A DNA stretch of 64,000 bases. Source: an uncultured Clostridia bacterium. Its GTDB lineage: Bacteria > Bacillota > Clostridia > Christensenellales > Borkfalkiaceae. The notes under the pieces are model-generated. The model did no database searches. It saw only the letters and a list, made by a program, of their open reading frames with translations, and was not told the DNA's origin. The stretch spans positions 1 to 64,000 of the forward strand of contig CANPBT010000001.1 of the NCBI GenBank assembly GCA_947572415.1, given 5' to 3'. Below, in pieces: positions 33,549 through 43,193 of the stretch (the stretch's first letter is position 1; the number at the start of each line of letters is the position of its first letter). The translations under genes and the position numbers were made by a program.

Positions 33549-34397
33549 ATGAAAAAAATTCAATGGTTCCCGGGGCATATGACCAAGGCAATGCGCATGA
33601 TGGAGGCTTCCGTGCCGCTTGCCGACGGCATAATTTACGTGCTCGACGCGCGCTGCCCCGCGGCTTCGTTCAACCGCAAGCTTCTGAAAATGGCGGGAAA
33701 CAAACCCGTACTGTACGTGCTCAACAAAGCCGACCTTGCGGACGAGCGCGCGGATAACTTAATGCGGCTTTTGGGCGGCAACGCCGTCAAAATAAACGCG
33801 GCGAACGCGGGCTCGAAAAGGGTAATTTCTTCTGCGATAGACAGGCTCGTTGCCGAAAAGCGCGAAAAAAGCCTTGCAAAGGGGCTTACAAAGGTTTTCC
33901 GCTTTATGGTGGTGGGCGTGCCCAACACGGGCAAAAGCACGGTTATAAACCTTCTGGCGGGCTCTAAACGCACTGTCACGGGCGACAAGGCGGGCGTGAC
34001 CCGCGGAAAACAGTGGATAAGGCTTGACGGGTTCGAGCTTCTGGATACCCCCGGCACAATGCCGCCCGCGTTCGACAACCAAAAGCTTGCCCTGCACCTT
34101 GCGTTCGTCGGCAGCATAAACGACGATATTCTCGATCCGGACGATATCGCGCTCGAACTTCTCGGCGAGCTTTACGAAAAATACCCCGCGCGGCTCGAGG
34201 AGCGGTACGGCGTTACGGGCGGCGAAAAGCTTGAAATGCTCGACTGCGTGTGCAGGCGCAGGGGCTTTATGCTGCGCGGCGGCGAGTACGACTACGAACG
34301 CGCCGAACGCGCCGTTATCGACGATTTCAGAAAGGGCAGGCTGGGCAGAATTACTCTCGATACTCCCGCAGACCTTACGGAAAGTTTTAAATTATGA
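33549..34397 (+). CDS. rbgA: Ribosome biogenesis GTPase RbgA (YlqF)
   Basis: 282 aa, circularly permuted GTPase: 'NKADLADE' (G4) precedes 'VVGVPNTGKSTVINLLAG' (G1) and 'LLDTPGTM' (G3). N-terminal 'IQWFPGHMTKAMRMM' is the RbgA signature. It drives late 50S assembly. It overlaps rnhB by 4 bp. Confidence 0.97.
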   Translation: MKKIQWFPGHMTKAMRMMEASVPLADGIIYVLDARCPAASFNRKLLKMAGNKPVLYVLNKADLADERADNLMRLLGGNAVKINAANAGSKRVISSAIDRLVAEKREKSLAKGLTKVFRFMVVGVPNTGKSTVINLLAGSKRTVTGDKAGVTRGKQWIRLDGFELLDTPGTMPPAFDNQKLALHLAFVGSINDDILDPDDIALELLGELYEKYPARLEERYGVTGGEKLEMLDCVCRRRGFMLRGGEYDYERAERAVIDDFRKGRLGRITLDTPADLTESFKL

Positions 34398-34993
34398 TTG
34401 ATAAGCTTCAATTCGAAAAACAGCTTATAAAAGACGGTTATGCCCGCATATGCGGCGTCGACGAGGTCGGCAGAGGTCCTTTGGCGGGGCCGGTAGTCTG
34501 CGCCGCGGTGATTATGCCGCTCGAAAAAATCATAGAGGGCGTCGACGACAGCAAAAAGCTTTCCTCAAAAAAACGCGAACGGCTTTCCGAAATTATACTC
34601 GAAAATGCGGTTGCATACGCCATATGCCGCGTCGAACCGCAGATAATAGACGAAATCAATATTTTACAGGCGACGCGGCTGTGTATGAAAAATGCGGTTG
34701 AAAGCCTTAAAGCAAAGCCCGATTTCGTGCTTACGGACGGCAATATGAAGCTTGATATATCCATACCGCAGAGATGCGTCGTCAAGGGCGATTCGTTAAG
34801 CTATAGTATAGGGTGTGCGTCTATCGTCGCTAAGGTTTACAGAGATAAACTTATGTGCGAATACGATAAAATTTATCCCGACTACGCCTTTGCAAAAAAC
34901 AAGGGTTACGGCACTGAAATACATATTCGCGCGATAGAACGCACGGGGATATGCGCTATCCATCGCAGGAGTTTTACGAAAAGATGGCAGTAG
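34394..34993 (+). CDS. rnhB: Ribonuclease HII
   Basis: 199 aa. Catalytic 'ICGVDEVGRGPLAGPVV' (Asp-Glu), 'DDSKKLSSKKRE', 'LTDGN' and 'SIVAKVYRD'. It removes ribonucleotides from DNA. Operon with rbgA and yraN. Confidence 0.97.
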   Translation: MIDKLQFEKQLIKDGYARICGVDEVGRGPLAGPVVCAAVIMPLEKIIEGVDDSKKLSSKKRERLSEIILENAVAYAICRVEPQIIDEINILQATRLCMKNAVESLKAKPDFVLTDGNMKLDISIPQRCVVKGDSLSYSIGCASIVAKVYRDKLMCEYDKIYPDYAFAKNKGYGTEIHIRAIERTGICAIHRRSFTKRWQ

Positions 34994-35343
34994 AAGAGCG
35001 CGACGCCGCAAATAAAAAGCTGGGCAGAAAGGGCGAAAAGCTTGCCGTAAAATATTTAAAACGCGGCGGCTATAAAATTTTGAAGCGTAACTACGTAAAC
35101 CCGTTCGGCGAAGTGGATATCATAGCGCAAAAGGAAGATACGGTTGCGTTCATAGAAGTCAAAACAAGGCTTTCAGACGTTTTCGGCGCGCCGTCGGAAG
35201 CGGTGAATTACAGTCGCAAACAAAGATATATTTCGGCGGCAAAGTACTTTTTTTACGAACGGGCTATCGATTGCACGGTACGCTTCGACATAATCGAAAT
35301 TTTTAAAGGCACGATTAATCATATTGAAAATGCATTTTATTAA
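34984..35343 (+). CDS. UPF0102 (YraN-like) nuclease-fold protein
   Basis: 119 aa. 'NKKLGRKGEKLAVKYLKRGGYKILKRNYVNPFGEVDIIAQKEDTVAFIEVKTR' holds the restriction-endonuclease-like E...D...ExK core. Start 34984 has AGGAG upstream and overlaps rnhB by 10 bp; an upstream ATG (34951) lies deeper inside rnhB. Confidence 0.9.
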   Translation: MAVEERDAANKKLGRKGEKLAVKYLKRGGYKILKRNYVNPFGEVDIIAQKEDTVAFIEVKTRLSDVFGAPSEAVNYSRKQRYISAAKYFFYERAIDCTVRFDIIEIFKGTINHIENAFY

Positions 35344-35344
35344 G

Positions 35345-35377
35345 TTCACAAAAATTTGCGTTGCAAATTTTTCGTGA
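35345..35377 (+). repeat. TTCACAAAAATTT inverted repeat, copy 2
   Basis: One base after the yraN stop: TTCACAAAAATTTGC / GCAAATTTTTCGTGA around GTT. Probable terminator of the rbgA-rnhB-yraN unit. Confidence 0.65.
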
Positions 35378-35533
35378 GATTGTTATTGTCGTAAAATTGC
35401 TTAACGCGCGTGCGAGCTTCGCGATGCTTTGCACACTTTATTGCAAAAATTTTCAGATTATAATGTGCAAAAATCAATCCGCGCTTGCAATTTTTCGGCG
35501 TTAAAATTAGAATAATGATAAGGAGTAATTTTT

Positions 35534-36160
35534 ATGGAAAAGAGAGCTTACGAAATTTTTTCGCACATGAACCGCGAGATAAGCGTCAGGATAATCCCTG
35601 GACACTTTGCAACAAAGCACTCGCATATCAGCCATTGCCTGGATATGACGGACGTAAAATCCAGACTCGACAGCGCGAAGGCTGCGGCAAAAATTCTGTC
35701 CGACAGCTTCACCGGCGTGCCCGTCGACACCATTATCACGTTGGAGCGTATGAAAATGGTCGGCGCGTTTATGGCGAATTATCTGTCGCACTCGGGGGTA
35801 AACGCCCGCCAGAACATTGCGGTAATCACGCCCGAGCTCGTCGAGGACAAGCTGATTTTAAGGGATAACTTCCTGCCGTACGTTATGAACTGCCACGTGT
35901 TGCTGCTTACGGCCTCGGCGACAACCGGTCAAACTGTGAACAGCGGCGTAGAGGGCATAAGGTACTACGGCGGCACGCCCGTCGGCGCGGCGACCGTGTT
36001 CGGCGGCGAATTCGCGTGCGACGTGCCCGTCGTCAAGCTTTTCGGTGCAAAAGACCTTAAAGGCTACGTGTCTTATCCCCCGCAGGATTGCCCTATGTGC
36101 AAAAAGGGGTTGAAGGTGGACGCGGTAGTCAACTCGTACGGGTATTCCAAAATAATATAA
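35534..36160 (+). CDS. PyrE-like phosphoribosyltransferase fold protein, degenerate PRPP loop
   Basis: 208 aa; AAGGAG before the ATG. The layout fits orotate phosphoribosyltransferase-like proteins ('DTIITLERMKMVGAFMANYL', 'CHVLLLTASATTGQTVNSGV', and C-terminal 'DCPMCKKGLKVDAVVNSYG'). In active enzymes the PRPP loop has two acidic residues before the TTG; here the segment reads TASATTGQT with none. It may have lost catalysis or use another ligand. It is alone between repeats and rplS. Confidence 0.7.
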   Translation: MEKRAYEIFSHMNREISVRIIPGHFATKHSHISHCLDMTDVKSRLDSAKAAAKILSDSFTGVPVDTIITLERMKMVGAFMANYLSHSGVNARQNIAVITPELVEDKLILRDNFLPYVMNCHVLLLTASATTGQTVNSGVEGIRYYGGTPVGAATVFGGEFACDVPVVKLFGAKDLKGYVSYPPQDCPMCKKGLKVDAVVNSYGYSKII

Positions 36161-36168
36161 AACGCATA

Positions 36169-36274
36169 TATACTTCGCATAACTTTGTTGCGCTGCACTT
36201 TGTTTAGTCGTGTACGTCTTTGTACACTCCTTGCGCAAATGCTCGCGCGCTGCGTTCTGCTCGTATCTCTGCGT
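36169..36274 (+). repeat. Dispersed ~105-bp element, copy B
   Basis: Homologous to copy A at 25774-25880 (matching blocks ATACTTCGCAT, AGTCGTGTAC, TGTACACTCCTTGC, CTGCTCGTATCT). The central GTGTACG/TGTACAC hairpin is kept with substitutions. It lies just after the phosphoribosyltransferase-like gene. Confidence 0.75.
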
Positions 36275-36338
36275 TTTTGCTAAATGTAGTAAGTAAAAAA
36301 TAGTTTTGTGAAAATTGCGACACACCCCTTAAAATGAG

Positions 36339-36440
36339 TTGCGTTTTCGTAAAATATTTGTTAATATAGTTTTCGGCTTCGGGCAGTCCGCTGTCCTTTT
36401 CAGGGCAAGAATGCCACGTTATTATTAAGGAGTAAAAGTC
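36339..36440 (+). promoter_or_regulatory. rplS promoter and leader, possible L19 leader
   Basis: TTGCGT (36339-36344), 17 bases, TAATAT (36362-36367) with TGT extension. The ~70-nt leader has hairpins GGGCAG/CTGTCC and a GGGC...GCC(C) pairing, then AAGGAG. Position fits ribosomal-protein leader autoregulation by L19; not matched to a known model by eye. Confidence 0.5.
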
Positions 36441-36785
36441 ATGAAAGGTTTGGTTGAGGCAATCGAAAAAGAAAATATGAAAAAGGAAGTGCCCGCTTTC
36501 AACGTAGGCGACACCGTAAAGGTAGGCTTTAAGGTTATCGAGGGTACGAAAGAAAGAATTCAGAACTTCGAGGGCGTGGTTATCGCCAAAAAACACGGCG
36601 GAATACGTGAAAGCTTCACGGTACGCAGAATGTCGTTCGGCGTCGGCGTCGAAAGGACTTTCCCCGTTCATTCCCCGAAAATCGCTTCGATAACCGTCGT
36701 AAGAAAGGGCAAGGTAAGAAGGGCAAAGCTTTACTACCTGCGCGGACTTACCGGCAAGGCGGCAAAAATTGCGGAAGCGAAATAA
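36441..36785 (+). CDS. rplS: 50S ribosomal protein L19
   Basis: 114 aa. '[60 protein letters not shown]' is L19. It normally follows trmD but here stands 3.2 kb downstream with its own promoter, leader and terminator. Confidence 0.98.
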   Translation: MKGLVEAIEKENMKKEVPAFNVGDTVKVGFKVIEGTKERIQNFEGVVIAKKHGGIRESFTVRRMSFGVGVERTFPVHSPKIASITVVRKGKVRRAKLYYLRGLTGKAAKIAEAK

Positions 36786-36794
36786 TGTGTAATA

Positions 36795-36825
36795 AAAAAG
36801 CTCTTGCTGTGCGCAAGAGCTTTTT
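36795..36825 (+). terminator. Intrinsic terminator after rplS
   Basis: AAAAAGCTCTTGC / GCAAGAGCTTTTT with a 5-base loop. Confidence 0.88.
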
Positions 36826-36974
36826 GCGTTATAATAAGCTTCGCAACACTTCGTCAAGCATCGCCGTTTTTTCGGTTACATACTTCATGTATGCGCCCTT
36901 AAAACGGCTCGCTTTCCTTGTCTTTCTTGCTTCTTATAACGCAACACTTTTATAATTTACAAAGGATTTATGAT

Positions 36975-38492
36975 ATGTTATCTAAAATAACCAGCTTCGC
37001 GCTGAACGGGATAGAGGGTATCCCCGTCGAGGTGGAAACGGATATAAATAAGGGCATGGTTGCCTACGACCTTGTCGGTTTGCCCGACGCGGCGGTAAAG
37101 GAAAGCAAGGAAAGGGTGCGCTCCGCGATAAAAAACAGCGCGATGCGCTTTCCCGTCAATAAAATTACCGTAAATCTCGCGCCCGCCGACGTCAAAAAAG
37201 AGGGCTCGCAGTATGATTTACCCCTTGCGGTAAGCATTTTAAAGGCGAGCGACCAGCTCGCCGCGGACTGCGGTTACGTGTTTTTAGGCGAGCTCGCGCT
37301 CGACGGCGCGCTTCGCCCCGTAACAGGCATATTGCCCGTGCTCATTTCCGCGCGCGACAGAGGCTTTGAAAAATTCGTTATCCCTGCCGCGAACGCGAAC
37401 GAGGCAAGTTATATCGCGGGTATCGAGGTGTACGCATTATCCTCGCTTTCCGAGGTAGTAGCCTTTCTCACGGGCGAAAAGCAGTTCGCGCCCGTAAAAC
37501 CGCGCAGCTTTTCCGTCGCTGCGGCATCGCGTTCTTATAACTCTGACATGTCGTTTGTACGGGGACAGAAGGCCGCGAAACGCGCACTCGAAATAGCCGT
37601 TGCCGGCGGGCACAATATTCTTTTGTACGGCCCGCCGGGTACGGGCAAGACCATGCTTGCGCGCTGTATACCGACGATTATGCCCGATTTGACTTTCGAA
37701 GAAGCGCTCGAAGTTACAAAGATACACTCTGTCGCGGGCGAGCTCGGCGATGAGGGTATAGTTACGCTCCGTCCTTTCCGCACGCCCCACCATACGGCTA
37801 CCGCCGTTTCGCTTTGCGGGGGCGGCAGTACAAAAATCCGTTCGGGCGAGGCCTCGAAGGCGCATAAAGGCGTGCTTTTTCTGGACGAGCTGCCCGAGTA
37901 TTCCCGCCACGCGCTCGAATGTCTGCGGCAGCCGCTTGAAGACGGAGTGATTACAGTCACGCGCGCGGGCGGCGCGGTCACATTCCCCGCGGACTTCATT
38001 TTGTGCGCGAGCATGAACCCCTGCCCGTGCGGCAACTACGGCTCCGCCTCGCGTGAGTGCAGCTGTACGCCAGCGCAGATACACAAATACAAAAGCAAGG
38101 TTTCGGGCCCGCTTTTAGACAGAATAGATTTGCACGTCGAGGTGGACGGGGTAAGTTACGACGATTTTATTTCGGATGAGCGCGAGGAAACGAGCGCGGA
38201 AATAAAAGAGCGGGTGGAGCGCGCCCGTGCGGTTCAGCGCGAAAGGCTGGACGGCGAGGGAATGGACGTAAACGCGGGTATGGGCGAGAGGCAGGTCAAA
38301 AAATATTGCAGGCTTTCCGCGGAATGCGAGGACATACTCAAAAACGCGTTTGAAACGCTCAATCTTTCGGCGAGGGCGCGTTCGAGGATAATCAAGGTTT
38401 CGCGCACGATAGCCGACCTCGATTTTTCCGAAAATATCCGCCCCGAACATATTCTCGAAGCGGTGTCGTACCGCAGCGGCGACCTGAAATGA
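36975..38492 (+). CDS. comM: ComM/YifB-family AAA+ ATPase (Mg-chelatase-like)
   Basis: 505 aa. N-terminal Lon-protease-like fold ('DINKGMVAYDLVGLPDAAVKESKERVRSAI'), AAA+ core with Walker A 'LYGPPGTGKTM', Walker B 'VLFLDELPEYSR' and C-terminal Mg-chelatase domain ('SMNPCPCGNYG'). ComM in other bacteria is a helicase for branch migration during natural transformation. Start 36975 has AAAGGA upstream. dprA follows with an ATGA overlap, linking both to DNA uptake/recombination. Confidence 0.95.
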   Translation: MLSKITSFALNGIEGIPVEVETDINKGMVAYDLVGLPDAAVKESKERVRSAIKNSAMRFPVNKITVNLAPADVKKEGSQYDLPLAVSILKASDQLAADCGYVFLGELALDGALRPVTGILPVLISARDRGFEKFVIPAANANEASYIAGIEVYALSSLSEVVAFLTGEKQFAPVKPRSFSVAAASRSYNSDMSFVRGQKAAKRALEIAVAGGHNILLYGPPGTGKTMLARCIPTIMPDLTFEEALEVTKIHSVAGELGDEGIVTLRPFRTPHHTATAVSLCGGGSTKIRSGEASKAHKGVLFLDELPEYSRHALECLRQPLEDGVITVTRAGGAVTFPADFILCASMNPCPCGNYGSASRECSCTPAQIHKYKSKVSGPLLDRIDLHVEVDGVSYDDFISDEREETSAEIKERVERARAVQRERLDGEGMDVNAGMGERQVKKYCRLSAECEDILKNAFETLNLSARARSRIIKVSRTIADLDFSENIRPEHILEAVSYRSGDLK

Positions 38493-39565
38493 GCGGGTAC
38501 GAAAAATACGAAGAGGATATAATTATCCTTTCCGGGTTTAATGAGCTGACTTACGAAACAAAGCGCGTATTGCTGTCCGATTTTACAAATCCGTATATCG
38601 ATTTGAAAAAACACGAAAAATTTCTGATTAAAACGCTTTCCGACGGCGTATATAATAATGTGTCGGGTAAATTTTACGACCGCGCGTACCGTGACGGAGT
38701 TTTGCGCGGGCTTGCCGAAAAGGGCGTAAAATGCGTAACGTATTTTTCGGACGGCTACCCCGACAGCCTTAAAAATATTCCGTCTCCGCCCGTAATGCTT
38801 TATTGTAAGGGCGATATATCTTTACTTAAAACAAACTGTTTTTCCGTAGTCGGTTCCAGGCGCGCTTCGCCTAAGACGCTTGCCGACTGTAAAAAAATAG
38901 CGGGTGAGCTTACGCTTGCTTTCACCGTCGTTTCCGGCGTAGCCGACGGCTCCGACAGCGCGGCTGTATGCGGCGCGCTCGACTGCGGCGGGAAAGTAAT
39001 CTGCGTGCTTGCAAACGGGTTCGACAGGGTTTATCCCGCAAGCGCCGCAAACCTTTACCGCACCGTTGCCGGGAAGGGCTTGCTTATTTCCGAATATCCG
39101 CCCGACGCGGTATGTAAACCCTATCACTTCCCCGTGCGCAACAGAATAATCGCCGGGCTTTCGAGGGGCGTTCTGGTAGTCGCCGCAGCGGAAAAGAGCG
39201 GCGCGCTGATTACTGCGGATTACGCCGCGGACTACGGCAGAGACGTATTCGCGTTTCCTTACGGCATAGGTTCGCCCGCGGGCGCGGGGTGCAACGCGCT
39301 TATTAAAAACGGGGCTTATCTTACCGAAAATATACTTGACATATTCCTTAAATATGGTTTAGACTGTAATACGCAAAACCGACCTCGGCTTTCCGAAGAG
39401 GAAAACGAGGTGTATAACGTAATAAAAAGTACGGGTCAGGCGTTTTTGCCGCAGATTGCGCAAAAGCTCGGCAAACCGTCGTTCCGCCTCATCCCCTTGC
39501 TGTCCTCGCTTGAGATAAAGGGGCTTATAGTAAGGCTGGGCGGAAACAGGTATTCGGTTATTTAA
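38489..39565 (+). CDS. dprA: DNA processing protein DprA
   Basis: 358 aa. Rossmann core with 'FSVVGSRRASPKTL', 'VVSGVADGSDSAAVCGAL', 'GFDRVYPASAANLYR', 'NRIIAGLSRGVLVVAAAEKSGALITADYAADYGRDVFAFP' and a C-terminal winged helix. The usual 'SGxAxGID' reads SGVADGSD here. DprA loads RecA on incoming ssDNA. Coupled to comM; topA follows after 21 bp. Confidence 0.94.
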   Translation: MSGYEKYEEDIIILSGFNELTYETKRVLLSDFTNPYIDLKKHEKFLIKTLSDGVYNNVSGKFYDRAYRDGVLRGLAEKGVKCVTYFSDGYPDSLKNIPSPPVMLYCKGDISLLKTNCFSVVGSRRASPKTLADCKKIAGELTLAFTVVSGVADGSDSAAVCGALDCGGKVICVLANGFDRVYPASAANLYRTVAGKGLLISEYPPDAVCKPYHFPVRNRIIAGLSRGVLVVAAAEKSGALITADYAADYGRDVFAFPYGIGSPAGAGCNALIKNGAYLTENILDIFLKYGLDCNTQNRPRLSEEENEVYNVIKSTGQAFLPQIAQKLGKPSFRLIPLLSSLEIKGLIVRLGGNRYSVI

Positions 39566-39586
39566 CTATCATAGAGAGGCTATTAT

Positions 39587-41911
39587 ATGGATTTGATTAT
39601 CGTCGAATCGCCGTCCAAGGCGAAAACAATTTCAAAGTATTTAAAAGGCAAATACAAGGTCGACGCTTCGGGCGGGCACGTTCGTGATTTGCCGGAAAAG
39701 ACGCTCGGCGTCAGGATAACTTCCAACTTCGAACCCAAATACGAAATCACGCCAAGCAAAAAAGAGGTTATAAAGAGGCTTGAAGCGGAGGCGAAGAAAG
39801 CCAACAAAGTATATCTTGCGACCGACCCCGACCGCGAGGGCGAGGCTATCAGCTGGCATTTGCAGACCGTTTTAGGGCTCGACGAAAACGGCGACAACAG
39901 GATAGAATTCAACGAAATTTCGCCTACGGCGGTCAAAAACGCTTTGACCTGCCCGAGGAGAATAAACTATAACCTCGTCGACGCGCAGCAGGCGCGGAGG
40001 GTTTTGGACAGACTCGTGGGGTATAAACTTTCGCCCCTTTTGAACAACCGTATCCAGAACGGACTTTCTGCTGGCAGAGTACAGTCCGTGGCGCTTCGCT
40101 TAATCGTCGACAGAGAGCGCGAAATTCAGGCGTTCGTCCCCGACGAATACTGGACGTTTACAGCTATGCTGCAGGATACCGCGGCCAAGTACGTGCCTTT
40201 CAAGGCTGTGTACCAGTGCAAAAAGAACGGCGAAAGCATAGGCAAGGAGCTTGCCGACAAGGTTGAAGAAGCGGTTAAAAATTCGCCGTTTACCATAACC
40301 AAAGTTAAAAAAGGCGTAACCAGGCAGCACGCGCCCGCGCCTTTCACGACCTCGTCGTTACAGCAGGACGCGTCGAATAAATTCGGTATGACCTCGCCCG
40401 AAACAATGCTTGTCGCACAGCATCTGTACGAGGGTATGGACGTGGGCGGCGACCATATCGCGCTGATTACTTATATCAGGACCGACTCTGTCCGCGTTTC
40501 GAAAGAGGCGCAGGACGGCGCGCTCGAATTCATTAAAAAGGAATACGGCGAGGAGTACGCGCCCGAAAAACCCAACTATTACGCGACCAAAAAGGGCGCG
40601 CAGGACGCGCACGAGGCAATTCGCCCCATTAACCTTGCCGTTACCCCCGCAAGCGTTAAAAACGCGCTTGATAAAAAACACTACAACGTATACAAGCTTA
40701 TTTACGACAGATTTATAGCTTCGCAGATGGCGGAGGCAAAATATAACTCTATGCAGGTCGACGCCGAATCCGCCGGGTACACGTTCAAAGCGAGCGGCAA
40801 GGCGATGCTGTTTGCGGGCTATCTCGCGGCGTATCAGGAGGCGGCGAAAGCCGACGACGAGGAAGAGAGCGCCAAGCTTCTTCCCCCCGTCGAGGAGGGC
40901 GACGCGGTAAATTTAATCGAGCTAAACAAAGAACAGAAATTCACCAAGCCGCCTTTGAGGTATACCGACGCTTCGCTCGTCAAAGCGATGGAGGAAAAGG
41001 GCATAGGCAGACCTTCCACCTATGCTTCGATTATTTCGGTGCTCACAAAACGCCGTTACGTCGAAAAGGACGGCAAATATATGGTGCCTACCGAAGTTGC
41101 GTACAAAATAACCGATATGCTCGTCAAGTATTTTAACGACATTATGGACGTCGGCTTTACCGCGCATATGGAGGACGACCTCGACAAAATCGAAGAGGGC
41201 GGGTGCGACTGGCATAAAATAATCGCGGATTTTTATCCCGGATTTGCCGAACAGCTTAAAACGGCTTCCACCGAGGGCGACGAGCCTACCGACGTCAAGT
41301 GCGAAAAGTGCGGCAGCCCCATGATAAGGCGCACGGGTAAATACGGCAAGTATCTCGCTTGCTCGAATTATCCCGCATGCTCTAACATAGTCAGCGAAAG
41401 CGAAGTTGAGGTTTCGGAAATGCGTTGCCCCAAGTGCGGCGCGAATATGATTGTAAAGAGCGGGAAATTCGGTAAATTCCTCGCCTGCCCCAACTATCCC
41501 GAGTGCTCGTCGATACTGCCTATCGACGCAAAGACCACCGAGGAAAAATGCACGGAGTGCGGCACTTACCTGCTGCTTAAAAAGGGCAGATACGGCAACT
41601 TCCTCGAATGCCCCAAATGCGGCACGAAGAGGCCGCAGACCTCCGAGGACGGGGCTACGTCCGCAGAAAAAACGGAGGGAGTGTGCCCCGACTGCGGCAA
41701 GCCCATGCGCAGAATGCGCTCGAAAACGGGTAAGATATATTACGGCTGTACGGGCTATCCCGAATGCAAATTTTTGAGCTGGGATATCCCCACGGGCGGC
41801 AAGTGCCCCAAGTGCGGGAAATTCCTTATAAGGCGTGGCGAAAAAATAAAGTGCTCGGATAAGAACTGCGACTATTCCGAAGCAGCGCCCGCCGCGGAAA
41901 ATGAAGGTTAA
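39587..41911 (+). CDS. topA: DNA topoisomerase I
   Basis: 774 aa type IA enzyme. Toprim 'IIVESPSKAKTISKYLKGKYKVDASGGHVRDLP' and 'ATDPDREGEAISWH'; active-site Tyr in 'ALITYIRTDSVRVS'. The C-terminus (from ~residue 565) carries five CxxC-type zinc ribbons, more than the three typical of E. coli: starts CEKCGS, CPKCGA, CTECGT, CPDCGK and CPKCGK. It relaxes negative supercoils. The last 11 bp overlap trmFO. Confidence 0.97.
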   Translation: MDLIIVESPSKAKTISKYLKGKYKVDASGGHVRDLPEKTLGVRITSNFEPKYEITPSKKEVIKRLEAEAKKANKVYLATDPDREGEAISWHLQTVLGLDENGDNRIEFNEISPTAVKNALTCPRRINYNLVDAQQARRVLDRLVGYKLSPLLNNRIQNGLSAGRVQSVALRLIVDREREIQAFVPDEYWTFTAMLQDTAAKYVPFKAVYQCKKNGESIGKELADKVEEAVKNSPFTITKVKKGVTRQHAPAPFTTSSLQQDASNKFGMTSPETMLVAQHLYEGMDVGGDHIALITYIRTDSVRVSKEAQDGALEFIKKEYGEEYAPEKPNYYATKKGAQDAHEAIRPINLAVTPASVKNALDKKHYNVYKLIYDRFIASQMAEAKYNSMQVDAESAGYTFKASGKAMLFAGYLAAYQEAAKADDEEESAKLLPPVEEGDAVNLIELNKEQKFTKPPLRYTDASLVKAMEEKGIGRPSTYASIISVLTKRRYVEKDGKYMVPTEVAYKITDMLVKYFNDIMDVGFTAHMEDDLDKIEEGGCDWHKIIADFYPGFAEQLKTASTEGDEPTDVKCEKCGSPMIRRTGKYGKYLACSNYPACSNIVSESEVEVSEMRCPKCGANMIVKSGKFGKFLACPNYPECSSILPIDAKTTEEKCTECGTYLLLKKGRYGNFLECPKCGTKRPQTSEDGATSAEKTEGVCPDCGKPMRRMRSKTGKIYYGCTGYPECKFLSWDIPTGGKCPKCGKFLIRRGEKIKCSDKNCDYSEAAPAAENEG

Positions 41912-43193
41912 GATAGTAGGCGCGGGGCTTGCCGGCTCGGAGGCGGCGCTGTATCTCGCAAATCGCGGAGTACGGGTTGAGCTGTACGATATCAAACCCC
42001 GTTCGTTTACGCCCGCGCACTCGGATACAAATTTCGGCGAGCTCGTATGTTCGAACTCGCTTAAAGGCAGCGACCCGTACACCAACGCGTGCGGACTTTT
42101 AAAAGAGGAAATGCGCGTGTTCGGTTCGGTTATGCTCGAAGCGGCGGAAGAAAGCAAGGTGCCCGCGGGCGGTGCACTCGCCGTCGAAAGAGAGGCTTTT
42201 GCGCGGCATATTACGCGGCGAATTAAAGAAAACCAAAATATAACTGTAATTTGCGAAGAAGTTACAAGCGTGCCCGACGGGTGGGTTATTATATCCACCG
42301 GCCCGCTTACAGCAGCCGCGCTCGCCGAGGATATCCGAGGCATATGCGGGGGCGGACTGAATTTTTACGACGCTTCCGCGCCCATAGTATCGCGCGAGAG
42401 CATAGATTTTGAAAAGTGCTTTTACGGCGACAGATACGGCAAGGGCGGCGACGACTATATCAACTGTCCTCTGACGAAAGAGGAGTACGAAAGTTTCGTT
42501 GACGCGCTCATATGCGCCGACAAAGTTATTTTGCACGACTTCGAAAAGAGAGAAATTTTCGAAGGGTGCATGCCCGTCGAGGTTATGGCGGCGCGCGGCA
42601 AGGACAGCTTGCGGTTCGCCATGTTGAAGCCCGTGGGGCTTAAAGACAAGGACGGCAATAAGTATTACGCGGTGCTGCAACTTCGTAAGGAAAATAAAGA
42701 GGGCACGGCGTATAATCTTGTCGGCTTTCAGACGAATCTGAAGTTTGGCGAACAGAAGCGCGTGTTCTCGATGATACCCGCGCTTGCAAATGCGGAGTAC
42801 CTGCGGTACGGCGTTATGCACCGCAACACGTACATAAATTCGCCCGCGTGCCTCAACGCCGATTTTTCGTTGAAAAGTAAGCCCGAAGTGTTCTTCGCAG
42901 GGCAGATAACGGGCGTCGAGGGCTACGTCGAATCGGCCGCGAGCGGACTTTTAGCCGCAATACATATGTTTGAAAAAATCAACGGCAGGCAGCCGCAAAT
43001 CCCCGACAATACTACGGTTATGGGCGCGTTGTCGGCGCATATATCGGGGGCGACGGAAAATTTCCAGCCTATGAACGCAAACTTCGGTATTTTAAAGCCC
43101 GCCGAAAAAAGAATAAAGGACAAAAAGCAGCGCTATGCGTACCTTGCGGAACGCGCGTTGAAAAGCATAAAAGCGTACAAGGAGTTATTATGA
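41901..43193 (+). CDS. trmFO: Folate/FAD-dependent tRNA (m5U54) methyltransferase TrmFO
   Basis: 430 aa. N-terminal FAD loop '[27 protein letters not shown]', then '[13 protein letters not shown]', and C-terminal '[25 protein letters not shown]'. It methylates U54 in the T-loop with methylene-THF. The start lies inside topA, as in many Bacillota. Confidence 0.97.
   Translation: MKVKIVGAGLAGSEAALYLANRGVRVELYDIKPRSFTPAHSDTNFGELVCSNSLKGSDPYTNACGLLKEEMRVFGSVMLEAAEESKVPAGGALAVEREAFARHITRRIKENQNITVICEEVTSVPDGWVIISTGPLTAAALAEDIRGICGGGLNFYDASAPIVSRESIDFEKCFYGDRYGKGGDDYINCPLTKEEYESFVDALICADKVILHDFEKREIFEGCMPVEVMAARGKDSLRFAMLKPVGLKDKDGNKYYAVLQLRKENKEGTAYNLVGFQTNLKFGEQKRVFSMIPALANAEYLRYGVMHRNTYINSPACLNADFSLKSKPEVFFAGQITGVEGYVESAASGLLAAIHMFEKINGRQPQIPDNTTVMGALSAHISGATENFQPMNANFGILKPAEKRIKDKKQRYAYLAERALKSIKAYKELL

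Noticed and set aside
40922-42343. 473-codon minus-strand frame across topA/trmFO
   Set aside because: Antisense to two clear genes, crosses their junction, and has no start signal or domain.
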